Source of the DNA: Pseudomonas putida
GTDB taxonomy: Bacteria > Pseudomonadota > Gammaproteobacteria > Pseudomonadales > Pseudomonadaceae
DNA: 64,000 bases
Assembly (NCBI RefSeq): GCF_028682175.1
Contig: NZ_JANHKS010000022.1
Span: forward strand, 1-64,000
Direction: 5' to 3'
The position numbers and the translations under genes are program-made. Shown here one piece after another: positions 44,385 to 53,682 of the stretch. Numbering within the stretch: position 1 is the stretch's first letter; each line of letters starts with the position of its first letter. The notes under the pieces were generated by a model, which made no database searches, was not told the origin of the DNA, and was given only the letters and a program-made list of their open reading frames with translations.

Positions 44385-46100
44385 TCAGCGCGGCGAGATA
44401 TGCGCCACCATCAATTGCACCGTCTCGTTGCCACGAAACTCGTTCAGGTCCAGCTTGTAGGCCAGTTCGACCCAGCGAATGCCCGGGTTAGGCCATACGT
44501 CACGGTCGATGCTGAACGCGATGCCATCGAGCTTCACCGTGCCACATTCGGTCTTGAGCACCATCTTCAAATGCCGTTCGCCAACGATGCGCTGCTCCAC
44601 CAGCTGGAACACGCCATGGAACAGCGGCTCAGGGAAATGCTGGCCCCAGGGACCGGCATTGCGCAGGGCGCGGGCCAGTTCCAGGTGGAACTCCTCGACG
44701 GCCAGCGTGCCGTCCGACAGCAGCCGGCCGGTCAGGTCCTCTTCGGTGAGCTGACGACGCACTTCGGCATCGAAGGCATCGCAGAATGCCGGGAAGTTTT
44801 CCTCGGGCAGCGACATCCCGGCTGCCATGGCGTGGCCGCCAAACTTGCTGATCAAATCAGGATGTCGTGCCGCCACGGCGTCCAGCGCGTCGCGAATGTG
44901 AAAGCCCGGCACCGAGCGCGCGGAGCCTTTCAATACCCCCTCCCCTGCACTGGCGAAAGCGATGGTTGGGCGGTGATAGCGCTCTTTGAGGCGCGAGGCC
45001 AGAATCCCGATCACACCCTGGTGCCACTCGGCCTCGAAGAGGCACAGGCCGAACGGCATCGACTCCACAGGCAGATCCTTGAGCTGGGCCAGCGCTTCAC
45101 GCTGCATGCCCTGCTCGATGGATTTGCGGTCCTGGTTCAACTCATCCAGTTGTACGGCCATTTCCCGGGCCAGGGTTTCGTCCTCACAGAGCAGGCATTC
45201 GATGCCCAGGCTCATGTCGTCCAGACGCCCGGCAGCGTTCAGTCGCGGGCCGAGGATGAACCCAAGGTCAGTCGAGGTGATGCGCGACGCCTCACGGCGG
45301 GCGACTTCCAGGATCGCGCGCAAGCCAGGCCGTGCGCGACCGGCGCGAATGCGCATCAGCCCCTGATGCACCAGGATGCGGTTGTTGGCGTCCAGCGGCA
45401 CGACGTCGGCCACGCTGCCCAGCGCCACCAGGTCCAGCAGTTCGCCCAGATTCGGCTGGGCGCGGCCATTAGCCTCGAACCAGCCGAGCTCCCGCAGTCG
45501 CGCGCGCAGCGCCATCAGCACGTAGAACATCACGCCAACGCCGGCCAGCGCCTTGCTCGGAAAGGTGCAGCCGGGCTGGTTCGGGTTGACGATGGCGTCG
45601 GCGGCGGGCAGTTCATGGCCCGGCAAGTGGTGATCGGTCACCAGCACTTGCAGCCCCGCCGCCTTCGCAGCGGCAACGCCTTCGACGCTGGAAATGCCGT
45701 TGTCCACGGTCATCAGCAGATCAGGCTGGCGCTCGAGGGCCACACCGACGATTTCCGGGGTCAGGCCGTAGCCATATTCGAAACGGTTGGGCACCAGGTA
45801 ATCGACATGAGCAGCGCCCAGCAGGCGCAGGCCCAGCACGCCGACGGTACTGGCCGTGGCGCCGTCGGCATCGAAATCGCCAACGATGAGAATGCGCTGG
45901 CGCTGCTCCAAGGCCGTCACCAGCAGATCGACGGCGGCATCGATGCCCTTGAGCTGCTGATACGGAATCAGCCGCGCCAGCCCCTTGTCCAGCTCATCCT
46001 GCGAAACGACGCCGCGCGCCGCGTACAGGCGAGTCAGCAAGGGTGGCAGGTCGCCGAGAAATGGCAGGGTGTCGGGCAACTGGCGTGATTCGATGCGCAT
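44385..46100 (-). CDS. recJ: Single-stranded-DNA-specific exonuclease RecJ
   Basis: RecJ is the 5'-3' single-strand exonuclease of the RecF and mismatch repair pathways. The protein has 571 residues, normal for the family. The DHH phosphoesterase core has VGDFDADGATAST (motif I), VTDHHLPG (motif III) and FGGHAMAAGMSLP (DHHA1 region). ATG 46100 is a plausible start, with a weak GCGGAAA upstream. yaeQ lies about 60 bp upstream on the same strand, so the two may be co-transcribed. Confidence 0.96.
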   Translation of the reverse strand: MRIESRQLPDTLPFLGDLPPLLTRLYAARGVVSQDELDKGLARLIPYQQLKGIDAAVDLLVTALEQRQRILIVGDFDADGATASTVGVLGLRLLGAAHVDYLVPNRFEYGYGLTPEIVGVALERQPDLLMTVDNGISSVEGVAAAKAAGLQVLVTDHHLPGHELPAADAIVNPNQPGCTFPSKALAGVGVMFYVLMALRARLRELGWFEANGRAQPNLGELLDLVALGSVADVVPLDANNRILVHQGLMRIRAGRARPGLRAILEVARREASRITSTDLGFILGPRLNAAGRLDDMSLGIECLLCEDETLAREMAVQLDELNQDRKSIEQGMQREALAQLKDLPVESMPFGLCLFEAEWHQGVIGILASRLKERYHRPTIAFASAGEGVLKGSARSVPGFHIRDALDAVAARHPDLISKFGGHAMAAGMSLPEENFPAFCDAFDAEVRRQLTEEDLTGRLLSDGTLAVEEFHLELARALRNAGPWGQHFPEPLFHGVFQLVEQRIVGERHLKMVLKTECGTVKLDGIAFSIDRDVWPNPGIRWVELAYKLDLNEFRGNETVQLMVAHISPR

Positions 46101-46163
46101 GCGGTTTCCGCTGATGTTCTTCTTTTGAGCTTTTGATGTGTGGCAGAAGGCTGAGGCAGCGGA

Positions 46164-46706
46164 TCAGCCGCGCTCACCTGCCAGCCACTGCAACTGCACT
46201 TCATGCTGGCCGCGATCGTCGGTGACGAACACCGTGCCTTCGCTGATCATCACGTCCCACTTGATCGCCCGGGGCATGTCCTTGGCCAGGGTTTCCAGCA
46301 CATCCTGCGGCACCGCAGCGATGTTGACGTTCTTCAGCGCCTTGGCGGCGGGCACCACCTTGCCTTCCCAGACGCGCAGGCTGCCGTAGGCCAGCAGGCT
46401 GGTGCGCTCGGTGCGGCGCGAGCACCAGGTCAGACGGTCAACGTCCGGCTGGCCGACTTCGATCCAGTGCAGGACGCGGTCGTCCAGGCTTTTTTCCCAC
46501 AATGCAGGTTCATCGACTTCCGACAGACCACGGCCGAACGACAGCTGCTCGTTGTACCAGAGCGCGTAGGCCAGCAGGCGCACGGCCATCCGTTCTTCGG
46601 TTTCGGAAGGATGGCGGGCGATGGTCTGCTTGACGTTTTCGTACACCCCGCGATCAAGGTCGGTGAGGTTCAGTTCGAATTTGTAGGTCGTGGACGGCTG
46701 GGCCAT
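46164..46706 (-). CDS. yaeQ: YaeQ family protein
   Basis: This 180-residue YaeQ protein is of the PD-(D/E)XK-nuclease-like fold family, whose biochemical role is still debated; E. coli YaeQ was linked to RfaH suppression. Family segments are YKFELNLTDLDRGVYENVK at the N-terminus, LAYALWYNEQLSFGRGLSE and the core PALWEKSLDDRVLHWIEVG. ATG 46706 (MAQPSTTYKFEL) is the conserved start; the frame runs 55 codons further without family similarity. It lies upstream of recJ in the same orientation. Confidence 0.92.
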   Translation of the reverse strand: MAQPSTTYKFELNLTDLDRGVYENVKQTIARHPSETEERMAVRLLAYALWYNEQLSFGRGLSEVDEPALWEKSLDDRVLHWIEVGQPDVDRLTWCSRRTERTSLLAYGSLRVWEGKVVPAAKALKNVNIAAVPQDVLETLAKDMPRAIKWDVMISEGTVFVTDDRGQHEVQLQWLAGERG

Positions 46707-47002
46707 GAACGGGCTTCTAAAGGCTGGAAAGGCGCCAAGTCTACCCGATGCCGGCCCATTGAACGACCGGACCGTGCACCTTGCCAGCCGATCTGTGTAA
46801 ATAGCCGGGCCGGACCCTGATCCCGGTGCTTTACTGATCCAACGGTGACGAGTGTTAAACAAATGATCCACAACGCCGATACCTTGGTGCGAGACCCTCT
46901 AGCATGAAGTACACAGCGCGGCCCGTTGCGACGACAGGCCTTAGTGATCAGGGTTGTGCCAGTCCGGGCAGCCGTCAGCTTTTTCAGGATTCATATCGAC
47001 GG

Positions 47003-47896
47003 ATGGTCAATCGTTCTTCCCACCGCCACAGAGCCGGGCTTGTGGCACTGCTTTTCACATCGGCATTGAGTACCACGGCCGGAACGGCAGAGGCCAAGGA
47101 AACGCTGACGTGGCTGTTGCGTGATTTTCCGCCGCTGACCATATTTGCAGGCCCGCAGGCCGGCCAGGGCGCCATCGACAGGATCATGCCCGAGCTGATC
47201 GCCCGCATGCCCGAATACGAGCACCAGATCATGCACGTGAACCGCGCACGGGGAACGCAGATGCTGCAGGATCCCGATGTGTTCGCCTGCGACCCCACCC
47301 TGCTGTGGACCCCGGAACGGGACAAGACCATCCTGTTTTCGATTCCGACTTACGCAACGCCGGGCAACGGCATCACCATCGAACGCAGCAACCACAAGCT
47401 GTTCGCGCCCTACCTGACTGAGGATGGCCACCTGGACCTCGCTGCGGTACTGGCGAGCAATACGGTCAAGGTCGGCATTGTCGGCGAGCGCAGCTACGGT
47501 CCGGTGATCGACAAGGTCATCCGTTCCACGACGCAGCCGGACAACCTGATCCTGCACTACGGCAACGCCGCCGTGGGCAGCATGTTGCAGATGGAACGCA
47601 TGGATCGCTTCCAGGCCATCATCAGTTACTGGCCGGAGGCACGGTTTCACGCACAGCAACAGGGCATCGCGCTGGATGAACTGGAGTTTTTTCCGGTCAA
47701 GGACGCGCCCAAATACCAGTTCGCCCACATCGGTTGCTCGAAGACGGACAAGGGCCGTGCGGCCATCGAGATCATCAATCGGGAAATGCGCACGCTGCGC
47801 GTGACCCGGCTGATCGGCTTCTACGCCGAGTGGATGGTCAAGAAGGAGGAATACCTGCGCGACTCCAAAACCTTTTTCGACGACGCCGGCGAGTGA
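47003..47896 (+). CDS. Periplasmic solute-binding-like protein (TIGR02285-like)
   Basis: The protein has about 297 residues, with a signal peptide through TAEA near residue 31. The mature part begins KETLTWLLRDFPPLTIFAGP, matching from memory a family of SBP-3-like proteins (TIGR02285) that lack an associated transporter. No ABC partner is adjacent. The ATG at 47003 puts the signal peptide at the N-terminus; the frame also extends to 46904, and the ribosome site is weak at both, so the start is uncertain. It may serve as a sensor input or as a periplasmic binder. Function unknown. Confidence 0.75.
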   Translation: MVNRSSHRHRAGLVALLFTSALSTTAGTAEAKETLTWLLRDFPPLTIFAGPQAGQGAIDRIMPELIARMPEYEHQIMHVNRARGTQMLQDPDVFACDPTLLWTPERDKTILFSIPTYATPGNGITIERSNHKLFAPYLTEDGHLDLAAVLASNTVKVGIVGERSYGPVIDKVIRSTTQPDNLILHYGNAAVGSMLQMERMDRFQAIISYWPEARFHAQQQGIALDELEFFPVKDAPKYQFAHIGCSKTDKGRAAIEIINREMRTLRVTRLIGFYAEWMVKKEEYLRDSKTFFDDAGE

Positions 47897-47928
47897 GCCG
47901 TCTGACACAGGCGAGCGGGCAAAAAGAA

Positions 47929-47959
47929 ACCCCGAGCAGCGGGGAGACTACTCGGGGTC
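47929..47959 (+). terminator. Candidate hairpin after the solute-binding-like gene
   Basis: ACCCCGAG and CTCGGGGT pair across about 14 bases, 32 bp past the stop at 47896. No T-run follows, so it may be a structural or weak terminator. Confidence 0.5.
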
Positions 47960-48070
47960 AACCGTGGTCCATCTTGGACCCGTACGGCAGGCAACATAAA
48001 CACCGGAGCACAATGCCTGCGCCTGCCGTAATGGATAGGAGCCTATCGGACCCGGAAGGTTCCGCAGGCA

Positions 48071-48367
48071 TCAGACAAAAGCCCGACCGGCGGCATAGGC
48101 AGCAGATTGCGAAACGTTGCGCATGGCCGCGATGACGCATGGCTCGATGCGCCCCTCTGCCACCATCAAGTCACGATGCAAGCCGTCTACCACGTCGGTC
48201 AGCTGGCGTTTGTCGCACAGTTGCCCGGCCGAAAAAACCCTTTCGATCACGATCGCACCGGCCGCATTTCTCAGCGTCACCAGACGCTCGCCATTCACGC
48301 CGGCAGCCCCCAGGCTCGCCTGATACGGTGCCAGTGCTTCGCTTAGCAGTAAGCTGATATTTTCCAT
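48071..48367 (-). CDS. DUF3509 family protein
   Basis: This 98-residue cytoplasmic protein matches from memory DUF3509, a family mostly limited to Pseudomonas. It begins MENISLLLSEALAPYQASL and has a central KRQLTDVVDGLHRDLMVAEG segment. ATG 48367 is the family-like start; a GTG four codons upstream is also possible. It is transcribed in the same direction as the upstream BvgS-like gene but is separated by about 140 bp. Function unknown. Confidence 0.8.
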   Translation of the reverse strand: MENISLLLSEALAPYQASLGAAGVNGERLVTLRNAAGAIVIERVFSAGQLCDKRQLTDVVDGLHRDLMVAEGRIEPCVIAAMRNVSQSAAYAAGRAFV

Positions 48368-48509
48368 CTGGTTCACCACTCAAGAGGTTGAATGCAAAGG
48401 TGCTTATCAATGACCACCGGCAAGCGCACAAAGTTCGTCCTGCCGTAGCCTGGGTGATTGCCCCCTACCCGTTCACTGGAGCATGCCTGCCCAATGTGAC
48501 AGGCAGAAT

Positions 48510-50630
48510 TCATGCCGAAGACACCGGGCGGGCGCCCTTGCACTCACTCAGTTCGGTCCAGCCCCCGACCAATCCCTGCAACTGTCCGTCCGCGAGATAA
48601 AAAGGTGCTGACCACTGCCGGGTCTCCAGCCGCCGCCCTGGGAGATCCAGGCAACGGTCCACAAGCACTGGCTCCCGTGATTGCAGCAGCCCCATGTGTT
48701 CTTCATGCATCGCCAGCGCGACAGCCTTGGGAATGAGGTCGACGTCGATCAGTCGCCGCCCGTTCATCTGCTCGAAGCTGATGCCCAACGCCTGCTCGTA
48801 ACTGGCGTTGCAGGCCACCAGACGACCGGTCAGGTCCCGCACATACAGAGGCTGGGGGATGCCGTCGAACAACGCCCGCTGAAACACCAGTTGATCATTC
48901 AGCTGTCTCTGGGCGTGCATGCGTTGATGGATCTGGCGTCTGATCCTGTGGCGCCAGAACAGCGAAACGCCCACCGACAGCGTTGTCATCGCCAGTAACC
49001 AATAGACCCAACCCGGGATGCGGTGCAACAAAGGCTCCTGCGGCATGACGCCGCCGAGCCATTTCATGCGAATGGCGCGCAGTTCGGCCACGGGAAACTC
49101 CACCAGGGCCTTGTTGAGGATGCTGAGCAATTCGGGATGCTCCTTGACCACCGCCAGGCGATCCGGGGACCAGAGCCCCTCGACACCGCGTCCGACCTTC
49201 AAGCGCCCACGGCTGGCCATCACCGCTCCGGCCTCATTCTGAATGGTCGCATCCGCTTCCCCGGCCTCCACCAGCGCCCGGGCCTCCTGATAGGTCGGAA
49301 CCAGCCGCAGTTTGATACCGGGCGCGCTGGTGCGGATGAACTCGAGCAGGGCATGGCCCGTCGGCATCGCCAGAACCTTTCCCGACAACTCGGTGAGGGT
49401 GACCGGGGATTCGCGATCATCACGGATCACATAGACCCAGCTGTGCCCGCCGTAGGCATAGGTGAAGTCGAGGAATTTCCGGCGTTCGGACGATTCGGCC
49501 AGCGTGGTGTTCATGTCGGCGGATCCGGCGCGCAGGACCTCGATGGCGGCCTGGGTCGAAGGCATCGCCTCATGTACGAACATCAACCCCGTCATGCGCG
49601 AGATGCGGTTGAGCACATCGATGTTCAGCCCCACCCACTGGCCGTGTTCGTCCTTGTAGATATAGGGCGGGTGCAGGGTCGAGGCCACCATCACTTGCGG
49701 GTGACGACGGACCCACGCCTGCTCGTCGGGGCTGAGGCGAATCCTCTGGCGCCCGGCATCGACGTCCAGCCCGCTGGTCCAGCGGTGCAGGATTTCACGG
49801 GCGACCGACTCGTCCAGCTCATCCAGTGACCGGTTGAACAGCCCGAGCAATTTCGCATCTTGCTCCCGCATGGCAAAGGCGAAACCTGCCGCTGGCAACA
49901 GGCTGTCGAACCGGATCTGCAACCCCAGGTAGCGGCGCATGCTGATGTAGGCACGTGCGACGACCTCATTGACGATGACAGCATCGGCTTCACCGTGCTC
50001 CAGGGCCTCCATGGCGCTGTAGAGCGTGGGCGCCAGGATGACCTGGCTTTTCGGGTAGATACGCTCCACGGCGGCGATGTCGGCGTAACCGTCCTGGAGG
50101 ATCACGCGCTTGCCGACCAACCCGGCGCTCAGGGAATGGTCATTTTCCCGGACTACGACCACCGCCCGGTCTGGCAGGTATTCACCGGTGAACGCCAGAC
50201 CGCCGATCCCGCGATCATAGCGATTCGCGCTGGCCAGCACATCGACGCTGCCCTCGAGCAGTGCCGCGACCATATCCTCGGGCCGGGCGAAGCCGGTGAT
50301 CTGTAACGTCACCCCGAGCTTCGCGCCGACCAGGCTCAGATAATCGGCACTCAGGCCCTGATAGCGATTGCGGTCGCTGGTGATGTCGATGGGTTCGTAG
50401 TCGGCCGTTGCAATCGCGACCCGCACCACCCCACGTTCGTCGAGCCACTGGCGGTCATGGCTGTCGAGCGGTAATGCCGATTGCGCCACGAACGGCGGGC
50501 TCAGGTTGAATGGAAGCTTTTCGGTGCCGCTCGCTGCTGGCGCGAAAACACATGCCAGCACCAGGAGGGTGCACAACAGGCGTTCGATTGTTCGGGTCTG
50601 GACGGGCACTCCCTGCTTGTCCATGTTCAT
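48510..50630 (-). CDS. BvgS-like sensor protein lacking kinase domains
   Basis: The protein has about 706 residues. A signal sequence (to about 35) is followed by two tandem SBP-3/venus-flytrap domains (about 55-285 and 295-525), one transmembrane segment near 540-562 and a PAS domain at about 585-695. This is the sensory architecture of BvgS/EvgS. The protein then stops after GGWTELSECKG, where such sensors continue into HisKA, HATPase, receiver and Hpt domains. Only about 140 bp separate the stop from the next gene. ATG 50630 was chosen because GGGGTG lies just upstream. It is either a truncated kinase or a sensor that signals by another route. Confidence 0.75.
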   Translation of the reverse strand: MNMDKQGVPVQTRTIERLLCTLLVLACVFAPAASGTEKLPFNLSPPFVAQSALPLDSHDRQWLDERGVVRVAIATADYEPIDITSDRNRYQGLSADYLSLVGAKLGVTLQITGFARPEDMVAALLEGSVDVLASANRYDRGIGGLAFTGEYLPDRAVVVVRENDHSLSAGLVGKRVILQDGYADIAAVERIYPKSQVILAPTLYSAMEALEHGEADAVIVNEVVARAYISMRRYLGLQIRFDSLLPAAGFAFAMREQDAKLLGLFNRSLDELDESVAREILHRWTSGLDVDAGRQRIRLSPDEQAWVRRHPQVMVASTLHPPYIYKDEHGQWVGLNIDVLNRISRMTGLMFVHEAMPSTQAAIEVLRAGSADMNTTLAESSERRKFLDFTYAYGGHSWVYVIRDDRESPVTLTELSGKVLAMPTGHALLEFIRTSAPGIKLRLVPTYQEARALVEAGEADATIQNEAGAVMASRGRLKVGRGVEGLWSPDRLAVVKEHPELLSILNKALVEFPVAELRAIRMKWLGGVMPQEPLLHRIPGWVYWLLAMTTLSVGVSLFWRHRIRRQIHQRMHAQRQLNDQLVFQRALFDGIPQPLYVRDLTGRLVACNASYEQALGISFEQMNGRRLIDVDLIPKAVALAMHEEHMGLLQSREPVLVDRCLDLPGRRLETRQWSAPFYLADGQLQGLVGGWTELSECKGARPVSSA

Positions 50631-50687
50631 GTACTGCACCCCACGTATTGATCCGGGAAATCACAAATGTCCGGAAAGTGTGGCACG

Positions 50688-50721
50688 CACAAACAAGAAG
50701 GCCCGCTGGAGAGCGGGCCTT
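50688..50721 (-). terminator. Rho-independent terminator of thrC
   Basis: Read on the minus strand: AAGGCCCGCT, a four-base loop, AGCGGGCCTT, then CTTGTTTG. It starts 22 bp past the thrC stop. Confidence 0.85.
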
Positions 50722-50742
50722 AGTTGTTACACGGAGCAACCG

Positions 50743-52152
50743 TCAGAGCGGCTTGCCACGGTTACCATGCTGGCTGACAAAGGCCTGCATGGCCTTGAGG
50801 TCGTTCGGCAGCACGGTGCAGCGCTCGTCGCGTTCGAACAAATCAGACAAATGTGCAGGCAGCTCGAGTGCTTTTCCTACACCGGCCTTCTGTACGGCTT
50901 CCGGGAACTTGACCGGGTGCGCGGTGCCCAGCACCACCATCGGCGTGTCCAGGCTGCGACGGCAATCACGGGCCGCCTTCACCCCGATGGCCGTGTGCGG
51001 ATCGAGCAGCTCGCCAGTGCTGGCGAATACTTCAGCGATGGTCTCGCAGGTCTGCTCGTCGGTGACGGCCAGGGAGTCGAACAGCTTGCGGGTTTCGGTC
51101 CAGCGGTCTTCTTCGACGCTGAAACCGCCACCCTTCTTGAAGCTTTCCATCAGCTCGGCAATAGCCGCACCGTTGCGACCGTGCATGTCGAACAGCAGAC
51201 GTTCGAAGTTGGACGAGACCATGATGTCCATCGACGGCGACAGCGTGGCGTGCAGGGTTTCCTTGACGTACTGGTTGCCGCTCATGAAGCGGTGCAGGAT
51301 GTCGTTGCGGTTGGTGGCCACGATCAGCTGGCTGATCGGCAGACCCATGTTGCGGGCCAGGTAACCGGCGAAGATGTCGCCGAAGTTGCCGGTCGGTACC
51401 GAGAACGCCACCGAACGCGCAGGGCCGCCCAACTGCAGGGCCGCGTGGAAGTAGTAGACGATCTGGGCCATGATCCGCGCCCAGTTGATCGAGTTCACCG
51501 CCACCAGGCGCGTGCCTTTGAGGAAGCTCTGGTCAGCGAAGCTGTTCTTGACCATTTCCTGGCAGTCGTCGAAGTTGCCTTCGATGGCGATGTTGTGGAT
51601 GTTGTCGCCGAAAATGGTGGTCATCTGGCGGCGCTGAACGTCCGAGACACGGTTGTTCGGGTGCAGGATGAAGATGTCGACGTTGTCGCAGCGACGGCAG
51701 CCTTCGATGGCCGCAGAGCCGGTATCGCCGGAGGTGGCACCGATGATGACCACGCGCTCGCCGCGCTTTTCCAGCACGTAGTCGAGCAGGCGACCCAGCA
51801 GTTGCAGGGCGAAGTCCTTGAACGCCAGGGTCGGACCGTGGAACAGCTCCATCACCCATTCGTTACCGTTGAGCTGACGCAGCGGCGCCACGGCGTTGTG
51901 GGCGAATACGCCGTAGGTTTCTTCGAGAATCTTCTTGAAATCGGCATCGGGAATGCTGCCGGTGACGAACGGACGCATGACCCGGAAGGCCAGTTCGTGA
52001 TACGGCAGACCGGCCCAGGAAGCGATTTCTTCCTGGGTGAAACGTGGCAGGTTCTCAGGGACGTACAGACCGCCATCGCTGGCGAGGCCGGCGAGCAGGA
52101 CGTCTTCGAAATTCAGGGCCGGCGCCTGGCCGCGAGTACTGATATAGCGCAT
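50743..52152 (-). CDS. thrC: Threonine synthase
   Basis: ThrC converts O-phosphohomoserine to threonine with pyridoxal phosphate. The protein has 469 residues, the long bacterial class. MRYISTRGQAPALNFEDVLL is the conserved N-terminus. The Schiff-base Lys lies in LAFKDFALQLLG (near residue 110), and the phosphate-binding GATSGDTGSAAIEG follows. ATG 52152 was chosen on this basis; the frame extends 32 codons into repeat sequence. It is the last gene of a hom-thrC pair, 150 bp after hom. Confidence 0.96.
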   Translation of the reverse strand: MRYISTRGQAPALNFEDVLLAGLASDGGLYVPENLPRFTQEEIASWAGLPYHELAFRVMRPFVTGSIPDADFKKILEETYGVFAHNAVAPLRQLNGNEWVMELFHGPTLAFKDFALQLLGRLLDYVLEKRGERVVIIGATSGDTGSAAIEGCRRCDNVDIFILHPNNRVSDVQRRQMTTIFGDNIHNIAIEGNFDDCQEMVKNSFADQSFLKGTRLVAVNSINWARIMAQIVYYFHAALQLGGPARSVAFSVPTGNFGDIFAGYLARNMGLPISQLIVATNRNDILHRFMSGNQYVKETLHATLSPSMDIMVSSNFERLLFDMHGRNGAAIAELMESFKKGGGFSVEEDRWTETRKLFDSLAVTDEQTCETIAEVFASTGELLDPHTAIGVKAARDCRRSLDTPMVVLGTAHPVKFPEAVQKAGVGKALELPAHLSDLFERDERCTVLPNDLKAMQAFVSQHGNRGKPL

Positions 52153-52176
52153 TGGGGCAAACCTTTGGTTTGAGCG

Positions 52177-52302
52177 GCAAGCTCCAAGCTGCAAGCCACA
52201 AGTAAAAGCGAATCCGTTTTTACCTGCCTGGCGCAGCATGAAGCTCACCGCGAAGTTGTTTTGCTCTTGCTTGAAGCTTGCAGCTTGAAGCTTGTAGCTG
52301 TC
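52177..52302. repeat. Short AGCTTGAAGCTTGCAGCTTG-type repeats between hom and thrC
   Basis: GCAAGCTCCAAGCTGCAAGC at about 52170-52200 and CTTGAAGCTTGCAGCTTGAA at about 52272-52300 form an imperfect inverted set. The same motif family occurs at 32875-32980, so it is a dispersed repeat rather than a threonine-specific signal. Confidence 0.6.
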
Positions 52303-53607
52303 TTAGTTCAGATGTTCTACGCGGATACGAACGACCGGGCCGGCAACGCCTTCCAGCGCTTCCAGGGCCTGGATGGCGTCGTTGATGCGCTTTTCCACCA
52401 CGCGGTGAGTCAGCAGGATCATCGGGACCAGGCCGTCCTGTTCCTCGGCTTCCTTCTGCATGATCGACTCGATGTTGATGCCGCGCTCGGACAGGATGCT
52501 GGCCACCTGAGCCAGTACGCCCGGGTGATCCTTGGCCTGGATGCGCAGGTAGTAGGCACTCTCGCACGCCTCGATCGGCAGGATCGGGTGGGCCGACAGC
52601 GAGTCCGGCTGGAAGGCCAGGTGCGGCACGCGGTTTTCCGGGTCGGTGGTCAGGGCACGCACCACGTCCACCAGATCAGCGACCACGGACGATGCAGTCG
52701 GCTCCATGCCGGCGCCGGCGCCGTAGAACAGCGTCGAACCTGCGGCATCACCGTTGACCATGACGGCGTTCATCACACCGTTGACGTTGGCGATCAGGCG
52801 ATCGGCCGGGATCAGCGTCGGGTGCACGCGCAGCTCGATACCGGCCGGCGTACTGCGGGCCACGCCCAGGTGCTTGATACGGTAGCCCAGCGCTTCGGCA
52901 TAGTTGACGTCAGCGGTGGTCAGCTTGGTGATGCCTTCGGTGTAGGCCTTGTCGAATTGTAGCGGGATGCCGAACGCAATGGACGCCAGGATGGTCAGCT
53001 TGTGCGCCGCATCGATGCCTTCGACGTCGAAGGTCGGGTCGGCTTCGGCATAACCCAGCGCCTGGGCTTCGGCCAGCACGTCAGGGAAGGTACGGCCCTT
53101 CTCGCGCATCTCGGTCAGGATGAAGTTGCCGGTGCCGTTGATGATGCCCGCCACCCAGTTGATGCGGTTGGCAGACAGGCCTTCACGAATGGCCTTGATC
53201 ACCGGAATGCCACCAGCCACAGCGGCTTCGAACGCGACGATCACGCCCTTCTCGCGGGCCTTGGCGAAGATTTCGTTGCCGTGCACGGCGATCAGCGCCT
53301 TGTTCGCAGTAACCACGTGCTTGCCATTCTCGATGGCCTTGAGCACCAGTTCGCGGGCGACGGTGTAGCCACCGATCAGCTCGATGACGATATCGATTTC
53401 GGGGTTGCTGGCCACGTCGAATACATCGGCGGTGGTCGCGGTACCGGTAATCTGGCAATTGGGGTTTGGCCTACGCATGGCAATCTGCGCCACTTCGATT
53501 CCACGCCCGGCACGGCGGGCAATTTCCTCGGCGTTACGCTTTAGCACATTGAAGGTACCGCCACCGACAGTACCCAGCCCACAGATGCCTACTTTGACCG
53601 GTTTCAC
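52303..53607 (-). CDS. hom: Homoserine dehydrogenase
   Basis: Hom reduces aspartate semialdehyde to homoserine at the methionine/threonine branch. The protein has 434 residues, a monofunctional type. The NAD(P)-binding GLGTVGGGTFNVLKRN is at the N-terminus, with KALIAVHGNEIF and the substrate region GIINGTGNFILTEM in the core. The C-terminal ~85 residues are an ACT domain (YYLRIQAKDHPGVLAQVASI), so feedback control by threonine is likely. The start codon is GTG with GGGGAG seven bases upstream. It sits between dsbC and thrC on the same strand. Confidence 0.97.
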   Translation of the reverse strand: MKPVKVGICGLGTVGGGTFNVLKRNAEEIARRAGRGIEVAQIAMRRPNPNCQITGTATTADVFDVASNPEIDIVIELIGGYTVARELVLKAIENGKHVVTANKALIAVHGNEIFAKAREKGVIVAFEAAVAGGIPVIKAIREGLSANRINWVAGIINGTGNFILTEMREKGRTFPDVLAEAQALGYAEADPTFDVEGIDAAHKLTILASIAFGIPLQFDKAYTEGITKLTTADVNYAEALGYRIKHLGVARSTPAGIELRVHPTLIPADRLIANVNGVMNAVMVNGDAAGSTLFYGAGAGMEPTASSVVADLVDVVRALTTDPENRVPHLAFQPDSLSAHPILPIEACESAYYLRIQAKDHPGVLAQVASILSERGINIESIMQKEAEEQDGLVPMILLTHRVVEKRINDAIQALEALEGVAGPVVRIRVEHLN

Positions 53608-53682
53608 TATGAACTCCCCATGAAACGGCCGGCGTTCAGCCAGCCGTGAAACAGCCGCATTGCAGTGCGGCTCACTGTTGAA

